From Dehalococcoidia bacterium (lineage in GTDB: Bacteria; Chloroflexota; Dehalococcoidia; Dehalococcoidales; Fen-1064), in assembly GCA_030691775.1 (NCBI GenBank), contig JAUYDN010000141.1, forward strand, positions 1 through 34,905: a DNA stretch of 34,905 bases, in the 5' to 3' direction. The notes beneath the pieces are model-generated. The model was not told the origin of the DNA, did not search any database, and saw only the letters and a list, made by a program, of their open reading frames with translations. The translations under genes were made by a program, and so were the position numbers. Numbering within the stretch: the stretch's first letter is position 1; every line of letters starts with the position of its first letter. Below, one piece after another: positions 13,855 through 21,652 of this stretch.

Positions 13855-16047
13855 TTACTGCTGGGAGCTTGATTTCGCCGGCGCGCCCTCTCCAGTCCGG
13901 GCGACATTAATGACCCCTTTGACCCCTTCAATCCTCCCCACCAGCCGGCTCAGCTGGGAAAGGTCCGCAATCTCGATGTTGAGTAAGAAATTGGTCTTCT
14001 GGTCCTCGCGGTTGGAGACCGTCATGCTGGCGATGTTCACCTTTTCCGCGGCAACCATCGCCGTGATGTCCCGGGCAAGCCCCACCCTGTCCCACGCCTC
14101 CACCGCGACGCTTACCGGGTAGGTGCGGTCACCGCGGCCCCACTGGACGGGTACAATCCTTTCCCGCTCTTCCTCGTTGACAATGTTCGTGCAGTCCTTG
14201 CGGTGGATACTGACACCGCGACTGCGGGTCACAAATCCGATTATCGCATCTCCGGGCACCGGATTGCAACATTGCGCCAGGTTGGTGAGCATATCACCGA
14301 CACCCAGCACCTTGATGGCTGACGTTGAACGCTTGACGGGCGCGGCGGTTTCCGGGATATTCACCTCGGGCTCTTCCGTTGGCGCCAGTTTCGCCGCAAT
14401 TTGTTGAGTGGTGACGCCGCCATAACCGAGCGCGGCGTAAAACTCATCGATGGTATCGTAGCTGAACAGGGAAGCGATACGGGTACGCTCGGTGAACTTG
14501 ATACCGAGATTGCGCATGAACTTCTCCAGGATTTCCCGGCCGCGTTCGATGTTTTCGGTCTTTTCCTGCTTTGTGAACCACTGGCGTATCTTGGTACGGG
14601 CGTGCGTGGTCTTAATGAAACCCAGCTCCGGGTTCAGCCAGTCGCGGCTGGGGGCGCGGGGACTTTTGCTCGTCAGAATCTCCACGATATCGCCATTCTT
14701 GAGCTGGTGGTTCAGAGACACCAGCCGCCCGTTTACCTTAGTGCCGATACAGCGGTTCCCCAGCTCGGTGTGGACGCGGTAGGCGAAATCGAGCGGTGTC
14801 GCCCCCTTCGGCAGGTCTTTCACTTCACCCTTGGGTGTGTAGACAAACACCTGGTCGCCGAACACATCCGTCCGCACCGATTCCAGGAACTCTTCCGCCC
14901 CGCTCAGCTCCCGGTGCCAGTCCACGAGTTGACGTAACCACCCGATGCCTGCCTCGAAGCCCATGTCCTTTTTTCCGCCCTCTTTATAGTGCCAGTGGAC
15001 GGCAAAACCGTATTCCGCCATGTGGTGCATTTCACGGGTACGTATCTGGACCTCCAGCGGCATGGTGCGTTCGCACATCACGGTGGTATGGAGCGATTGG
15101 TAGCCATTCATCTTGGGGTTGGCGATGTAGTCATCGAAGTGCTCGGGCAGGGGATGCCAGAGGTTGTGGACGATACCGAGAGCGGTGTAGCAATCGGGGA
15201 CGGTATCTACGATTACACGGAGGGCAAGCAGGTCGTGGATGTCATCGAAGTCCTTGCCCATCTGGACATACTTTTCCATCTTTTGATAGATGCTGTAAAT
15301 GTGCTTGGCGCGCCCGGTAACTTCCGCCTTGAGACCGATTTTTTCGCACTCCGCGGTCAGCTGTTTGGTCACCCCGTCGACGAAAGTCTCGCGGTCGATG
15401 CGTTTGCTGGCAAGATGGGTGGCAATCTCGCGGTACTTTTCCGGCTCGAGGTAGCGGAAGGAGAGGTCTTCCAACTGCCATTTAAGCTCCCAGATACCGA
15501 GACGGTGCGCCAGAGGCGCGTAAATCTCAATTGTCTCGCGGGAGATTCTCTGCTGTTGCTCCGGGGTAAGGGGGTGAAGAGTGCGCATATTGTGGAGACG
15601 GTCCGCGAGCTTGATGAAGACGACTCTCAGGTCTTCCGCCATTGCTACGAGCATCTTACGCAGGTTCTCTGCCTGCCCGGCGCCGGCGAGGGCGCCACCC
15701 CGTTTTGCCGGCTCTTCCTTCGTCTGCAGGGATATCTTACCGAGTTTGGTGGTGGCATCGACAAGTTTGGCGATTTCCTGCCCGAATTTCTCGGCGATGA
15801 CGCTATTAGGGATGTCGCTGTTTTCCTCGACGTCATGGAGGAGGGCAGATGCCAGAGAACTGGCATCGAGTTGAAGCTCGACAAGGATAAGGGCTACCTG
15901 GAGCGGATGTTCGATATAAGGTTCGCCCGATTTGCGTACCTGTCCCTCGTGGGCTTCCCGCGCGAATTCATAGGCACGCTCAATGAGGGCGACCTTCTCC
16001 TGCGGAAGATACGCCTGCGCCTTTTCGATTAGCTCGTTGACAGTCAT
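13855..16047 (-). CDS. rel: RelA/SpoT-family (p)ppGpp synthetase/hydrolase
   Basis: A long RSH protein (730 residues from the ATG at 16047). In order: HD hydrolase domain (about 1-190), synthetase domain (about 240-350), TGS (about 390-455), zinc-finger/CC segment (AQCCNPVPGDAIIGF, about 600) and ACT (650-720). Two signatures are unusual. The hydrolase motif reads HDVEEN, keeping His71, Asp72 and Glu75 but with Asn76 where the second acid of the E-D pair is expected. The synthetase signature is HFDD (303-306), closer to the EFDD of synthetase-only RelA than to the RFKD of bifunctional Rel. It makes, and possibly degrades, the starvation alarmone. I chose the ATG because MTVNEL fits relatives; a TTG at 16068 would add seven residues. 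The ribosome site is weak. It is in an operon with rpsT. Confidence 0.93.
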   Translation of the reverse strand: MTVNELIEKAQAYLPQEKVALIERAYEFAREAHEGQVRKSGEPYIEHPLQVALILVELQLDASSLASALLHDVEENSDIPNSVIAEKFGQEIAKLVDATTKLGKISLQTKEEPAKRGGALAGAGQAENLRKMLVAMAEDLRVVFIKLADRLHNMRTLHPLTPEQQQRISRETIEIYAPLAHRLGIWELKWQLEDLSFRYLEPEKYREIATHLASKRIDRETFVDGVTKQLTAECEKIGLKAEVTGRAKHIYSIYQKMEKYVQMGKDFDDIHDLLALRVIVDTVPDCYTALGIVHNLWHPLPEHFDDYIANPKMNGYQSLHTTVMCERTMPLEVQIRTREMHHMAEYGFAVHWHYKEGGKKDMGFEAGIGWLRQLVDWHRELSGAEEFLESVRTDVFGDQVFVYTPKGEVKDLPKGATPLDFAYRVHTELGNRCIGTKVNGRLVSLNHQLKNGDIVEILTSKSPRAPSRDWLNPELGFIKTTHARTKIRQWFTKQEKTENIERGREILEKFMRNLGIKFTERTRIASLFSYDTIDEFYAALGYGGVTTQQIAAKLAPTEEPEVNIPETAAPVKRSTSAIKVLGVGDMLTNLAQCCNPVPGDAIIGFVTRSRGVSIHRKDCTNIVNEEERERIVPVQWGRGDRTYPVSVAVEAWDRVGLARDITAMVAAEKVNIASMTVSNREDQKTNFLLNIEIADLSQLSRLVGRIEGVKGVINVARTGEGAPAKSSSQQ

Positions 16048-16210
16048 GGAGAAAATTCCAAATCCCAATAACCAATAGTCAAATCCCCGCCCCTTTACCC
16101 CGGGGAGGAAACAAAATGTCCGTAATCCGTGAATTGAGGATGGGTAGTTTCGTAAGTTAAGTATAGCGCAAGAAGGGGGTAAATTCTAATTGGATAGGAA
16201 TGAGAGTTCT

Positions 16211-16290
16211 GTAGGGTGGGTTAGTCGCCCGAAATAATTCGGGAAGCGTAACCCACCAAATCCCCGATGGTCTTGAATAAACGGTGGGTT
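16211..16290. repeat. GTAGGGTGGGTT palindromic repeat, copy 1
   Basis: The core GGTGGGTTA...TAACCCACC encloses a second palindrome CCCGAAATAATTCGGG, so it would fold into a long hairpin. The downstream piece to GGTGGGTTT (16290) is shared with copy 3. Confidence 0.85.
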
Positions 16291-16334
16291 TCTTGCGTGC
16301 AATAACTCCCTGGAAAATACGAGGGAGTAGAATC

Positions 16335-16389
16335 GTAGGGTGGGTTAGTCGCCCGAAATAATTCGGGAAGCGTAACCCACCAAATCCCC
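16335..16389. repeat. GTAGGGTGGGTT palindromic repeat, copy 2
   Basis: Identical to copy 1 over the core hairpin and on to AAATCCCC, then diverging. The preceding AGAATC is shared with copy 3. Confidence 0.85.
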
Positions 16390-16457
16390 TCCAGATACTC
16401 TATTTCGAGATAGGCTCTCTAGTAACTTCAATCAATTCTCTGCTCTGTCACAATCCG

Positions 16458-17465
16458 TCATTTCATCGGGTGCTTTACAAAGAAATCCCATATAACATCA
16501 ACAGCCTTCAACTTGTCCGAAGTTTTGCCTACCAGCGATTCCGGCAACAACTCCTTTCCGCCGGGCCAGCAGTGTCCCAGCCCTTCCACCGTATAGAAAA
16601 TAACCTCTGTCCCGTCCTTACCATCGGGATACCGGATTGTTTTTACTCCGTTACTGTCAAGCACTGTTTCCGGTGTCAGATTACAGCCGATTGCTAACGC
16701 CCAGCGTCTCACCTCTTCATAGAACGAAGGCTTGAATTGAGTTCTTCCCAATGTCGTTACCATACCGCCGGCAGGCGGATTAAGCGGGTCGTCCAGTCCG
16801 ATAATATAGACCATGGGTACGGGACGCGAAAGCTTGAATTCCTCTAGCCACAGGTGACCGGCAACCGGAGCAATCGCTGCGAAACGGTGTGCCAGGTGTA
16901 CCCCGGCATAATAGGTCATTGAGGCACCGTTGGAAAAACCCGTGGCGTACAACCGCCTGGTATCGACGTTGAATTTAGCCTCAATTTCGTCCAGCATGAC
17001 ATTCACAAAGCCGACATCATCGATGTTTTTCGCACCGGAATCGAACCTTCCCGAGCCTTCATTCCACGTCTGGGGATTGGTACGGAAGCTGTACGGTTCA
17101 TCCATCCGCGGACGAGTGCCGTCCGGATACGAAACAATAAAGCCAGCCTCATCCGCTTTGAGATTGAATTCTGTGGTCCTGATTGCCGCTGATGCGTTGC
17201 CCCCACCCCCATGGAACACTACCACAAGGGGCATAGGTTTTTTACCGTCATAACTCGAAGGTAGATGGACAGTATATGTCCGTTCCATATTCTGCCACTT
17301 GAGAGTGTATTGATAATCACCGGGTTTAACAACATCATACGAGTCCATTCTACAACCTCCCGTGAAAGTACTACCGCTCAACAGCAAGAACATAATGGAT
17401 AAACACAGGCTGATGTCACGGCGTTTCGTCCACGCGTGGATTTTTTCAACAGCATTTGCTCTCAT
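16458..17465 (-). CDS. Exported polyhydroxybutyrate-depolymerase/feruloyl-esterase-like protein
   Basis: A 335-residue alpha/beta-hydrolase of the PHB depolymerase (LpqC/CE1) type. An N-terminal signal segment (about 18-34, ISLCLSIMFLLLSG) ends in TFTGGC, a lipobox-like site at Cys38, so it is probably exported and perhaps lipid-anchored. The fold shows PLVVVFHGGGGNASA (oxyanion region), the nucleophile elbow GFSNGAS (about residue 176), an acid candidate in GLDDPLNP, and the catalytic His in GLGHCWPGG (about 298). The substrate is likely an ester-linked polymer or plant-type ester; the sequence does not say which. A TTG-ATG pair starts it without a clear ribosome site. Repeat copies 1-2 and copy 3 bracket this gene and the upstream remnant. 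Confidence 0.8.
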   Translation of the reverse strand: MRANAVEKIHAWTKRRDISLCLSIMFLLLSGSTFTGGCRMDSYDVVKPGDYQYTLKWQNMERTYTVHLPSSYDGKKPMPLVVVFHGGGGNASAAIRTTEFNLKADEAGFIVSYPDGTRPRMDEPYSFRTNPQTWNEGSGRFDSGAKNIDDVGFVNVMLDEIEAKFNVDTRRLYATGFSNGASMTYYAGVHLAHRFAAIAPVAGHLWLEEFKLSRPVPMVYIIGLDDPLNPPAGGMVTTLGRTQFKPSFYEEVRRWALAIGCNLTPETVLDSNGVKTIRYPDGKDGTEVIFYTVEGLGHCWPGGKELLPESLVGKTSDKLKAVDVIWDFFVKHPMK

Positions 17466-17469
17466 CAAC

Positions 17470-17694
17470 TTAACGGATATTGACCGAATATCGTCTCTCG
17501 CATTTCAATTTCGGCGATATTGCGTGCCAGCTTCTTCTTGTTTTGCGTAACTCTGTGCGAGAGAGGATGTCTAAAACTATTCCGTGCCAGTGAACCGAAC
17601 TCCACCAATCAGCGAAGATCAAAGGATATTCAGACGCAAATCTATCGTGATATTCACGTACGATTTCCGGAGCATTGGCTATTCCTGCATACAC
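17470..17694 (-). pseudogene. Small open frame of unknown nature, possibly a gene remnant
   Basis: A 74-codon frame that ends three to four bases before the esterase start. Its first 45 residues (MYAGIANAPEIVREYHDRFA onward, with FADWWSSVHWHGIVLDIL) look protein-like, but the last 25 are basic and irregular, as if read out of frame. There is no ribosome site at its ATG. I recognise no family. It may be the decayed start of an older gene or a chance frame. Confidence 0.25.
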
Positions 17695-17834
17695 GGCAAT
17701 AGCTTATAACATCTTGCAAAGGTTTTCAACTTGACGCATTGACTCATAATAAAAGTTACCAGGGGAGGGGTTATTGCCTTAAAATTAGTGTTACCGAAGG
17801 ACTAAGGAGGACCGGTGACACGAAAGGCAGAATC
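17695..17834. other. Intergenic sequence before repeat copy 3
   Basis: An AT-rich piece containing AAGGAGG followed by a GTG with only seven codons, which I do not call a gene. Nothing else is supported. Confidence 0.3.
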
Positions 17835-17914
17835 GTAGGGTGGGTTTGTCGCCCGATAAAATCGGGAAGCGTAACCCACCAAATCCCCGATGGTCTTGAA
17901 TAAACGGTGGGTTT
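17835..17914. repeat. GTAGGGTGGGTT palindromic repeat, copy 3
   Basis: In the same orientation as copies 1 and 2, with a few changes in the inner palindrome (CCCGATAAAATCGGG). It extends through the same GATGGTCTTGAATAAACGG tail as copy 1. Confidence 0.85.
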
Positions 17915-18019
17915 CACGCTGATAAATCAGTTTTCTACCCACCCTGCGCTCCCACGCTCCATTCTTTACAACCCTCCCCCGTTTACAGTATCCTAGCCTT
18001 TAGACAGGAGTAAACAACC

Positions 18020-19267
18020 TTGTACACAGCTCCCCGCGGCACGCAGGATATACTACCGGAAGAGCAACCTTACTGGCGGTACGTGGAGCAGAAAGCCGCC
18101 CGCATCTGCCAGCTCTATGGCTACGAGCGCATCGACCCGCCGATGTTCGAAGACACCCGGCTCTTCATCAAAGGCACCGGCGAGACGACGGACATCGTCC
18201 AGAAAGAGATGTATACGTTCGATGACCGCAGTGGCAACAGCCTGACACTTAAACCGGAGGGCACACCATCCGTCTGCCGTGCCTACCTGGAGCACGGTTT
18301 CAATAACCTGCCCCAGCCCGTCAAGCTCTTCTATTTCTCGCCCATCTTCCGCTATGAACGGCCCCAGGCCGGACGTTACCGTCAACACTACCAGTTCGGT
18401 GCGGAAGCTCTCGGCGAGGCGGATGCCTCACTGGACGCCGAGGTCATCGATATGGCATGGCGGTTCCTGGTTTCCCTGGGTCTGGAAAAACTCTTACTAT
18501 TCATCAACAGCATCGGCTGTCCTCAGTGCCGCCCGGCTTACCTGGAGCTATTGCGTAAATACTTCAGCGCCCGCATCGATGAATCCTGTGCCGACTGTAA
18601 AGCACGGTTGGAGCGGAATGTCTTGCGCCTGCTGGACTGCAAGCAACCGGCATGTCAAAGCATTGCCGCAAAAGCGCCGAGAAGCATCGATAACCTCTGC
18701 CCGGAATGCGCCGAGCACTTCCAGAAGCTCCAGGAATACCTGGGCTTGCTCAACATCCCGTTCGAGGTGAACCATAACCTGGTGCGCGGACTTGATTATT
18801 ATACCCGCACTGTCTTTGAAATCCAGCCCCAGGACCACGAAGCCCAGAGCACCATCTGCGGCGGCGGCAGGTATGACGGGCTGATCGAGACACTGGGCGG
18901 CAAACCGACACCCGGCACCGGCTATGCTATCGGCATCGAACGCATTATTATAAACCTCAAGAAAGAGGGGGTTACCGTGCCGCCACTGCCTTCTCCACAG
19001 GCATTTATCGCCTACATCGGGGAGACGGCACGCACAGAAGCAATCATACTGGCAGGGCAACTGCGGCGGGGTGATATCCCCGTGCTTATGGCTACCTCTG
19101 CCAAAAGTCTAAAAGCGCAACTCCGCCAGGCAAACAACCTGAAAATCCCCAAAACCGTCATTATCGGTGATGACGAGGTACGGACAGGCACGGCTATTCT
19201 CCGCGATATGGCGAGCTCAAAACAAATTACGGTCGGTTTGAAGGAACTGGCAGCGCTTTTGAGATAG
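18020..19267 (+). CDS. hisS: Histidine-tRNA ligase
   Basis: A 415-residue class II HisRS. Motif 1 lies near the start (RGTQDILPEE...), motif 2 is FRYERPQAGRYRQHYQFGAE, the histidine-specific motifs are LVRGLDYYTRTVFE and CGGGRYDGL, and motif 3 is GYAIGIERI. The insertion between them carries cysteine pairs (GCPQC, CADC, CKQPAC, CPEC), as in many bacterial HisRS of this type. The C-terminal Rossmann-like domain (about 325-415) recognises the anticodon. The start is TTG: the frame has a stop just upstream and AGGAG lies nine bases before it. Its own transcript is likely, as both neighbours run the other way. Confidence 0.95.
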   Translation: MYTAPRGTQDILPEEQPYWRYVEQKAARICQLYGYERIDPPMFEDTRLFIKGTGETTDIVQKEMYTFDDRSGNSLTLKPEGTPSVCRAYLEHGFNNLPQPVKLFYFSPIFRYERPQAGRYRQHYQFGAEALGEADASLDAEVIDMAWRFLVSLGLEKLLLFINSIGCPQCRPAYLELLRKYFSARIDESCADCKARLERNVLRLLDCKQPACQSIAAKAPRSIDNLCPECAEHFQKLQEYLGLLNIPFEVNHNLVRGLDYYTRTVFEIQPQDHEAQSTICGGGRYDGLIETLGGKPTPGTGYAIGIERIIINLKKEGVTVPPLPSPQAFIAYIGETARTEAIILAGQLRRGDIPVLMATSAKSLKAQLRQANNLKIPKTVIIGDDEVRTGTAILRDMASSKQITVGLKELAALLR

Positions 19268-19383
19268 CCTCCCCACCCCTACGACCACTCCGGCATTTAG
19301 CTGTTAGCAATAAGCCTTCAGCTTTTACGTCCAATCTATCATGGCGCCGTGGCGCCACCCACGAACAATGAAAATGGAGGTGT

Positions 19384-19462
19384 CATTCTTCGTCGTCCCG
19401 ATAAAGTACAGGAGGATCGGGACTCCTCCAGAATGACAAGATAGACCATTTTCTAGGTAACG
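19384..19462. repeat. Dispersed intergenic repeat, copy B
   Basis: It closely matches 6184-6262 in the same orientation (TTCNTCGTCCCGATAA, then CGGGACTCCTCCAGAATGAC and a shared tail), with a few substitutions and a short length difference in the middle. Confidence 0.6.
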
Positions 19463-19504
19463 TTAAGTTGTATTTGCCAGGTGTTCCTTCTCGGCAGGTT
19501 AGTA

Positions 19505-19547
19505 AAACAAAAACGGGGGTAGTGACTCTATCACCGCCTCCCCGTTT
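19505..19547 (-). terminator. Probable terminator of amtB
   Basis: On the minus strand AAACGGGG pairs with CCCCGTTT around an inner GTGA/TCAC pairing and is followed by TTTTTGTTTT. It is 215 bases after the amtB stop, in the right orientation. Confidence 0.6.
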
Positions 19548-19614
19548 GTAAAAGAATGACTATCCGAGCTTCCCGCGAAACAACTGAAAACCCTCACAAT
19601 CTCCCCCGTATCTT

Positions 19615-19662
19615 GTCCCGACTGAATCGGGATGGCGATGAAGTCGCTCATACGGGGCAGGC
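19615..19662 (-). repeat. 48-base inverted repeat, left arm
   Basis: The reverse complement of this stretch matches 34299-34346 at 47 of 48 bases. The pair lies 14.6 kb apart in opposite orientation. Confidence 0.8.
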
Positions 19663-19762
19663 TCTTTACGAAGGGAGAGGATACAATTTCCCCACTTTCG
19701 TAAAGGGGGACTGAAGGGGGTTTTTCCTACATATGCTTTAGTTTCGCGGATGCCTCTATCCG

Positions 19763-21196
19763 TTATTCGCTGGCTGGAGCTGAAGCCGGAACCGCTTCCT
19801 GTTCCGGCGGGTATGCCTCTATACCATGCTCAGGTATATCCAGCCCCTGCAGTTCCTCTTTCCGGCTCGCCCGCAGACCCATCGTCTTTTTAATGAACCA
19901 GAAGGTAAGGAAAGCGGTAGGAGCCACCCAGGCAAAGACCGCCGCAATATCGATGATTTGTAAGACTAGCTGGCTGGCAGTGCCGCCGATAAGCCCTGTG
20001 ACGCCCTGGTACGTGCCATCGGCGAAAATGCCGACCATCAGCAAGCCCCAAAGTCCGCCACCCAGGTGCACCGGTACCGCGCCGACAGCATCGTCGACCT
20101 TAAGCACCCGCTCCACGAAGTTGGCTGTAAACATCATCACCGGCACAGCGGTAGCGCCGATAACGACGGCCGCCCAAGGAGCAATGTAAGCGACGGGCGC
20201 GGTAACCGCAACCAGGCCAACCAGGGTGCCGTTACACGCCATGACAATATCCATCTTTCCAGTCTTGACGAAGGTCCAGTATAGGGCGACTATGGCACCG
20301 GTCACCCCTGCCAGGAAGGTATTGACCGCAATTATCGAGATGCGCAGGTCGTTAGCCGCCAGCGTACTCCCTGTATTGAACCCGAACCATCCGAAGAACA
20401 GGATAAACGTACCGATGACGACATACGGCAGGTTGTGCCCTTTAATGACGTTAGGCGTGCCATCTTTATTGAACTTACCGATTCTCGGGCCGACCATCCA
20501 GGCACCGATAAGGGCTGCCAGACCGCCAACCATGTGCACCACGCCGGAACCGGCGAAATCCCTGGCACCGACGGCATCACCGATGGCGAGTGTGCTCAAC
20601 CAGCCGCCGCCCCAAACCCATTTACCGTAGACCGGGTAAATGAGCGCGCCGATAATGAAGCTGTACGCCAGGTAAGCAGTTATCTTCATCCGCTCCGCCA
20701 CCGCGCCGGCGACAATGGTGCAGGCGGTTGCCGCGAAGACCATCTGGAAGAACCACATCATTATCGTGGAGACGTCATAGCTGGCGCCGCTGAGGAAAAA
20801 TCCGCTAAACCCGATAAAGCTATTGCCGTTATCCAGTCCGGGGAACAATTTAGAGCCGCCGAACATGATGGCAAAACCGAACGCCCAGAAAGCCAGCGAA
20901 GAAATGCAGAAATCCATAAAGCTCTTGGTCCAGTAGTTGACATTGTTCTTGGACCGGATGAGACCGGCGCCGAGGAAGGCGAAACCCAACTGCATGAACC
21001 AGACGAGGAACCCCGTGAGCAGAGTCCACGCCATATTGAGACCGGCACTCGGATTCGCTTTCAGGGTATCACCACCGGTGGGGTCGGCGGCCTGTACGAT
21101 TGCCGGCACACCGAATATCAGGGTGCCGATAATTGCCATCACCATCAGCATGGTGACGACGCGGCGTATCGGGAAGGGCGGATTTGAACGTAACAT
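19763..21196 (-). CDS. amtB: Ammonium transporter, Amt family
   Basis: A 477-residue trimeric channel-type transporter for ammonium. A cleavable signal (about 1-36, ending IVQAA) precedes eleven membrane segments. Family motifs are FCISSLAFWAFGFAIMFG, MWFFQMVFAATACTIVAGAVAER, and the two pore histidines in GSGVVHMVGG and VPVHLGGGLWG. A short charged C-terminal tail follows. In many bacteria a PII protein gene (glnK) is adjacent and gates the channel; here none is seen on either side. AAGGAGAG six bases before the ATG is a good ribosome site. The 39-residue membrane protein upstream is on the same strand 41 bases away, so the two are probably one operon. Confidence 0.96.
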   Translation of the reverse strand: MLRSNPPFPIRRVVTMLMVMAIIGTLIFGVPAIVQAADPTGGDTLKANPSAGLNMAWTLLTGFLVWFMQLGFAFLGAGLIRSKNNVNYWTKSFMDFCISSLAFWAFGFAIMFGGSKLFPGLDNGNSFIGFSGFFLSGASYDVSTIMMWFFQMVFAATACTIVAGAVAERMKITAYLAYSFIIGALIYPVYGKWVWGGGWLSTLAIGDAVGARDFAGSGVVHMVGGLAALIGAWMVGPRIGKFNKDGTPNVIKGHNLPYVVIGTFILFFGWFGFNTGSTLAANDLRISIIAVNTFLAGVTGAIVALYWTFVKTGKMDIVMACNGTLVGLVAVTAPVAYIAPWAAVVIGATAVPVMMFTANFVERVLKVDDAVGAVPVHLGGGLWGLLMVGIFADGTYQGVTGLIGGTASQLVLQIIDIAAVFAWVAPTAFLTFWFIKKTMGLRASRKEELQGLDIPEHGIEAYPPEQEAVPASAPASE

Positions 21197-21237
21197 CGAG
21201 ACTCTCCTTTTTGTGTAATGGCTGTCAGCGATTACTG

Positions 21238-21357
21238 CTATTCCATCAGCTCTTCTTCCTGGTGTGCCACGGCATGGCGCTTGCGGACGATGGTCGGGAC
21301 GACCACCCAGACACCGAAGAGACCGACGAACGCGACCAGGGCAAATACGATTTCCAT
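21238..21357 (-). CDS. 39-residue single-span membrane protein upstream of amtB
   Basis: A short frame starting at ATG 21357 with a perfect AGGAGG site five bases upstream. The product starts MEIVFALVAFVGLFGVWVVV (one membrane helix, about residues 2-22), followed by a basic stretch PTIVRKRHAV and an acidic end HQEEELME. The positive residues after the helix predict an outside N-terminus and cytoplasmic tail. It stops 41 bases before amtB on the same strand, so it is likely co-transcribed with it. I do not recognise a family. Its placement suggests a small partner or modulator of AmtB, which is inference. It is too short for most gene finders but has the ribosome site and composition of a real gene. 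Confidence 0.7.
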   Translation of the reverse strand: MEIVFALVAFVGLFGVWVVVPTIVRKRHAVAHQEEELME

Positions 21358-21501
21358 GTTATCCTCCTGTATTGGGTTTACATATTTTCATCATAGGGAA
21401 TCAACATTTCCTGATTATTACTGTTATATTAAATCTATGTTTCGTGCATCATCGACCGTAACCCGCTGGAAAAACCAGTACAAATTTCCCTCCTTCCCAG
21501 C

Positions 21502-21530
21502 TTCCATTTGAAGCTGAAGTATGGTATAAT
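21502..21530 (+). promoter_or_regulatory. Probable gyrB promoter
   Basis: TATAAT (21525-21530) with TTCCAT 17 bases upstream (21502-21507). The gyrB start is about 120 bases downstream, leaving a sizeable leader without a clear structure. Confidence 0.5.
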
Positions 21531-21652
21531 GTAAACATAATGAGAGCAGAAGTGCTCCTTTTACATAGACTTCCGCAACAGGCAGACCGATTTGTCCTCA
21601 TCGAGCCTCGCAGTTCGCACTTTTGCTCATCGTTCGGGAGTGCCATTTAACC

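Larger units (their letters stand above)
19268..19762. other. Repeat-rich intergenic region between hisS and amtB
   Basis: Two convergent genes flank this gap. It holds a dispersed repeat (19384-19462), the amtB terminator (19505-19547), one arm of an inverted repeat pair (19615-19662) and a G-run element near 19700-19725. No coding region is supported. Confidence 0.6.

Noticed and set aside
14989..16032. Long plus-strand frame (347 codons) opposite rel, and a 250-codon frame opposite amtB (20435-21187).
   Set aside because: Both are antisense shadows of clear genes. Their products show no domain and no ribosome site, and the GC-rich codon pattern explains the open frames.
16048..16068. Upstream TTG start for rel.
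   Set aside because: It adds MGFGIFS before the conserved MTVNEL start and has no ribosome site.
16211..17914. A CRISPR array formed by the repeated units.
   Set aside because: There are only three copies, with irregular and long spacing and no cas genes; the units are self-complementary intergenic repeats.
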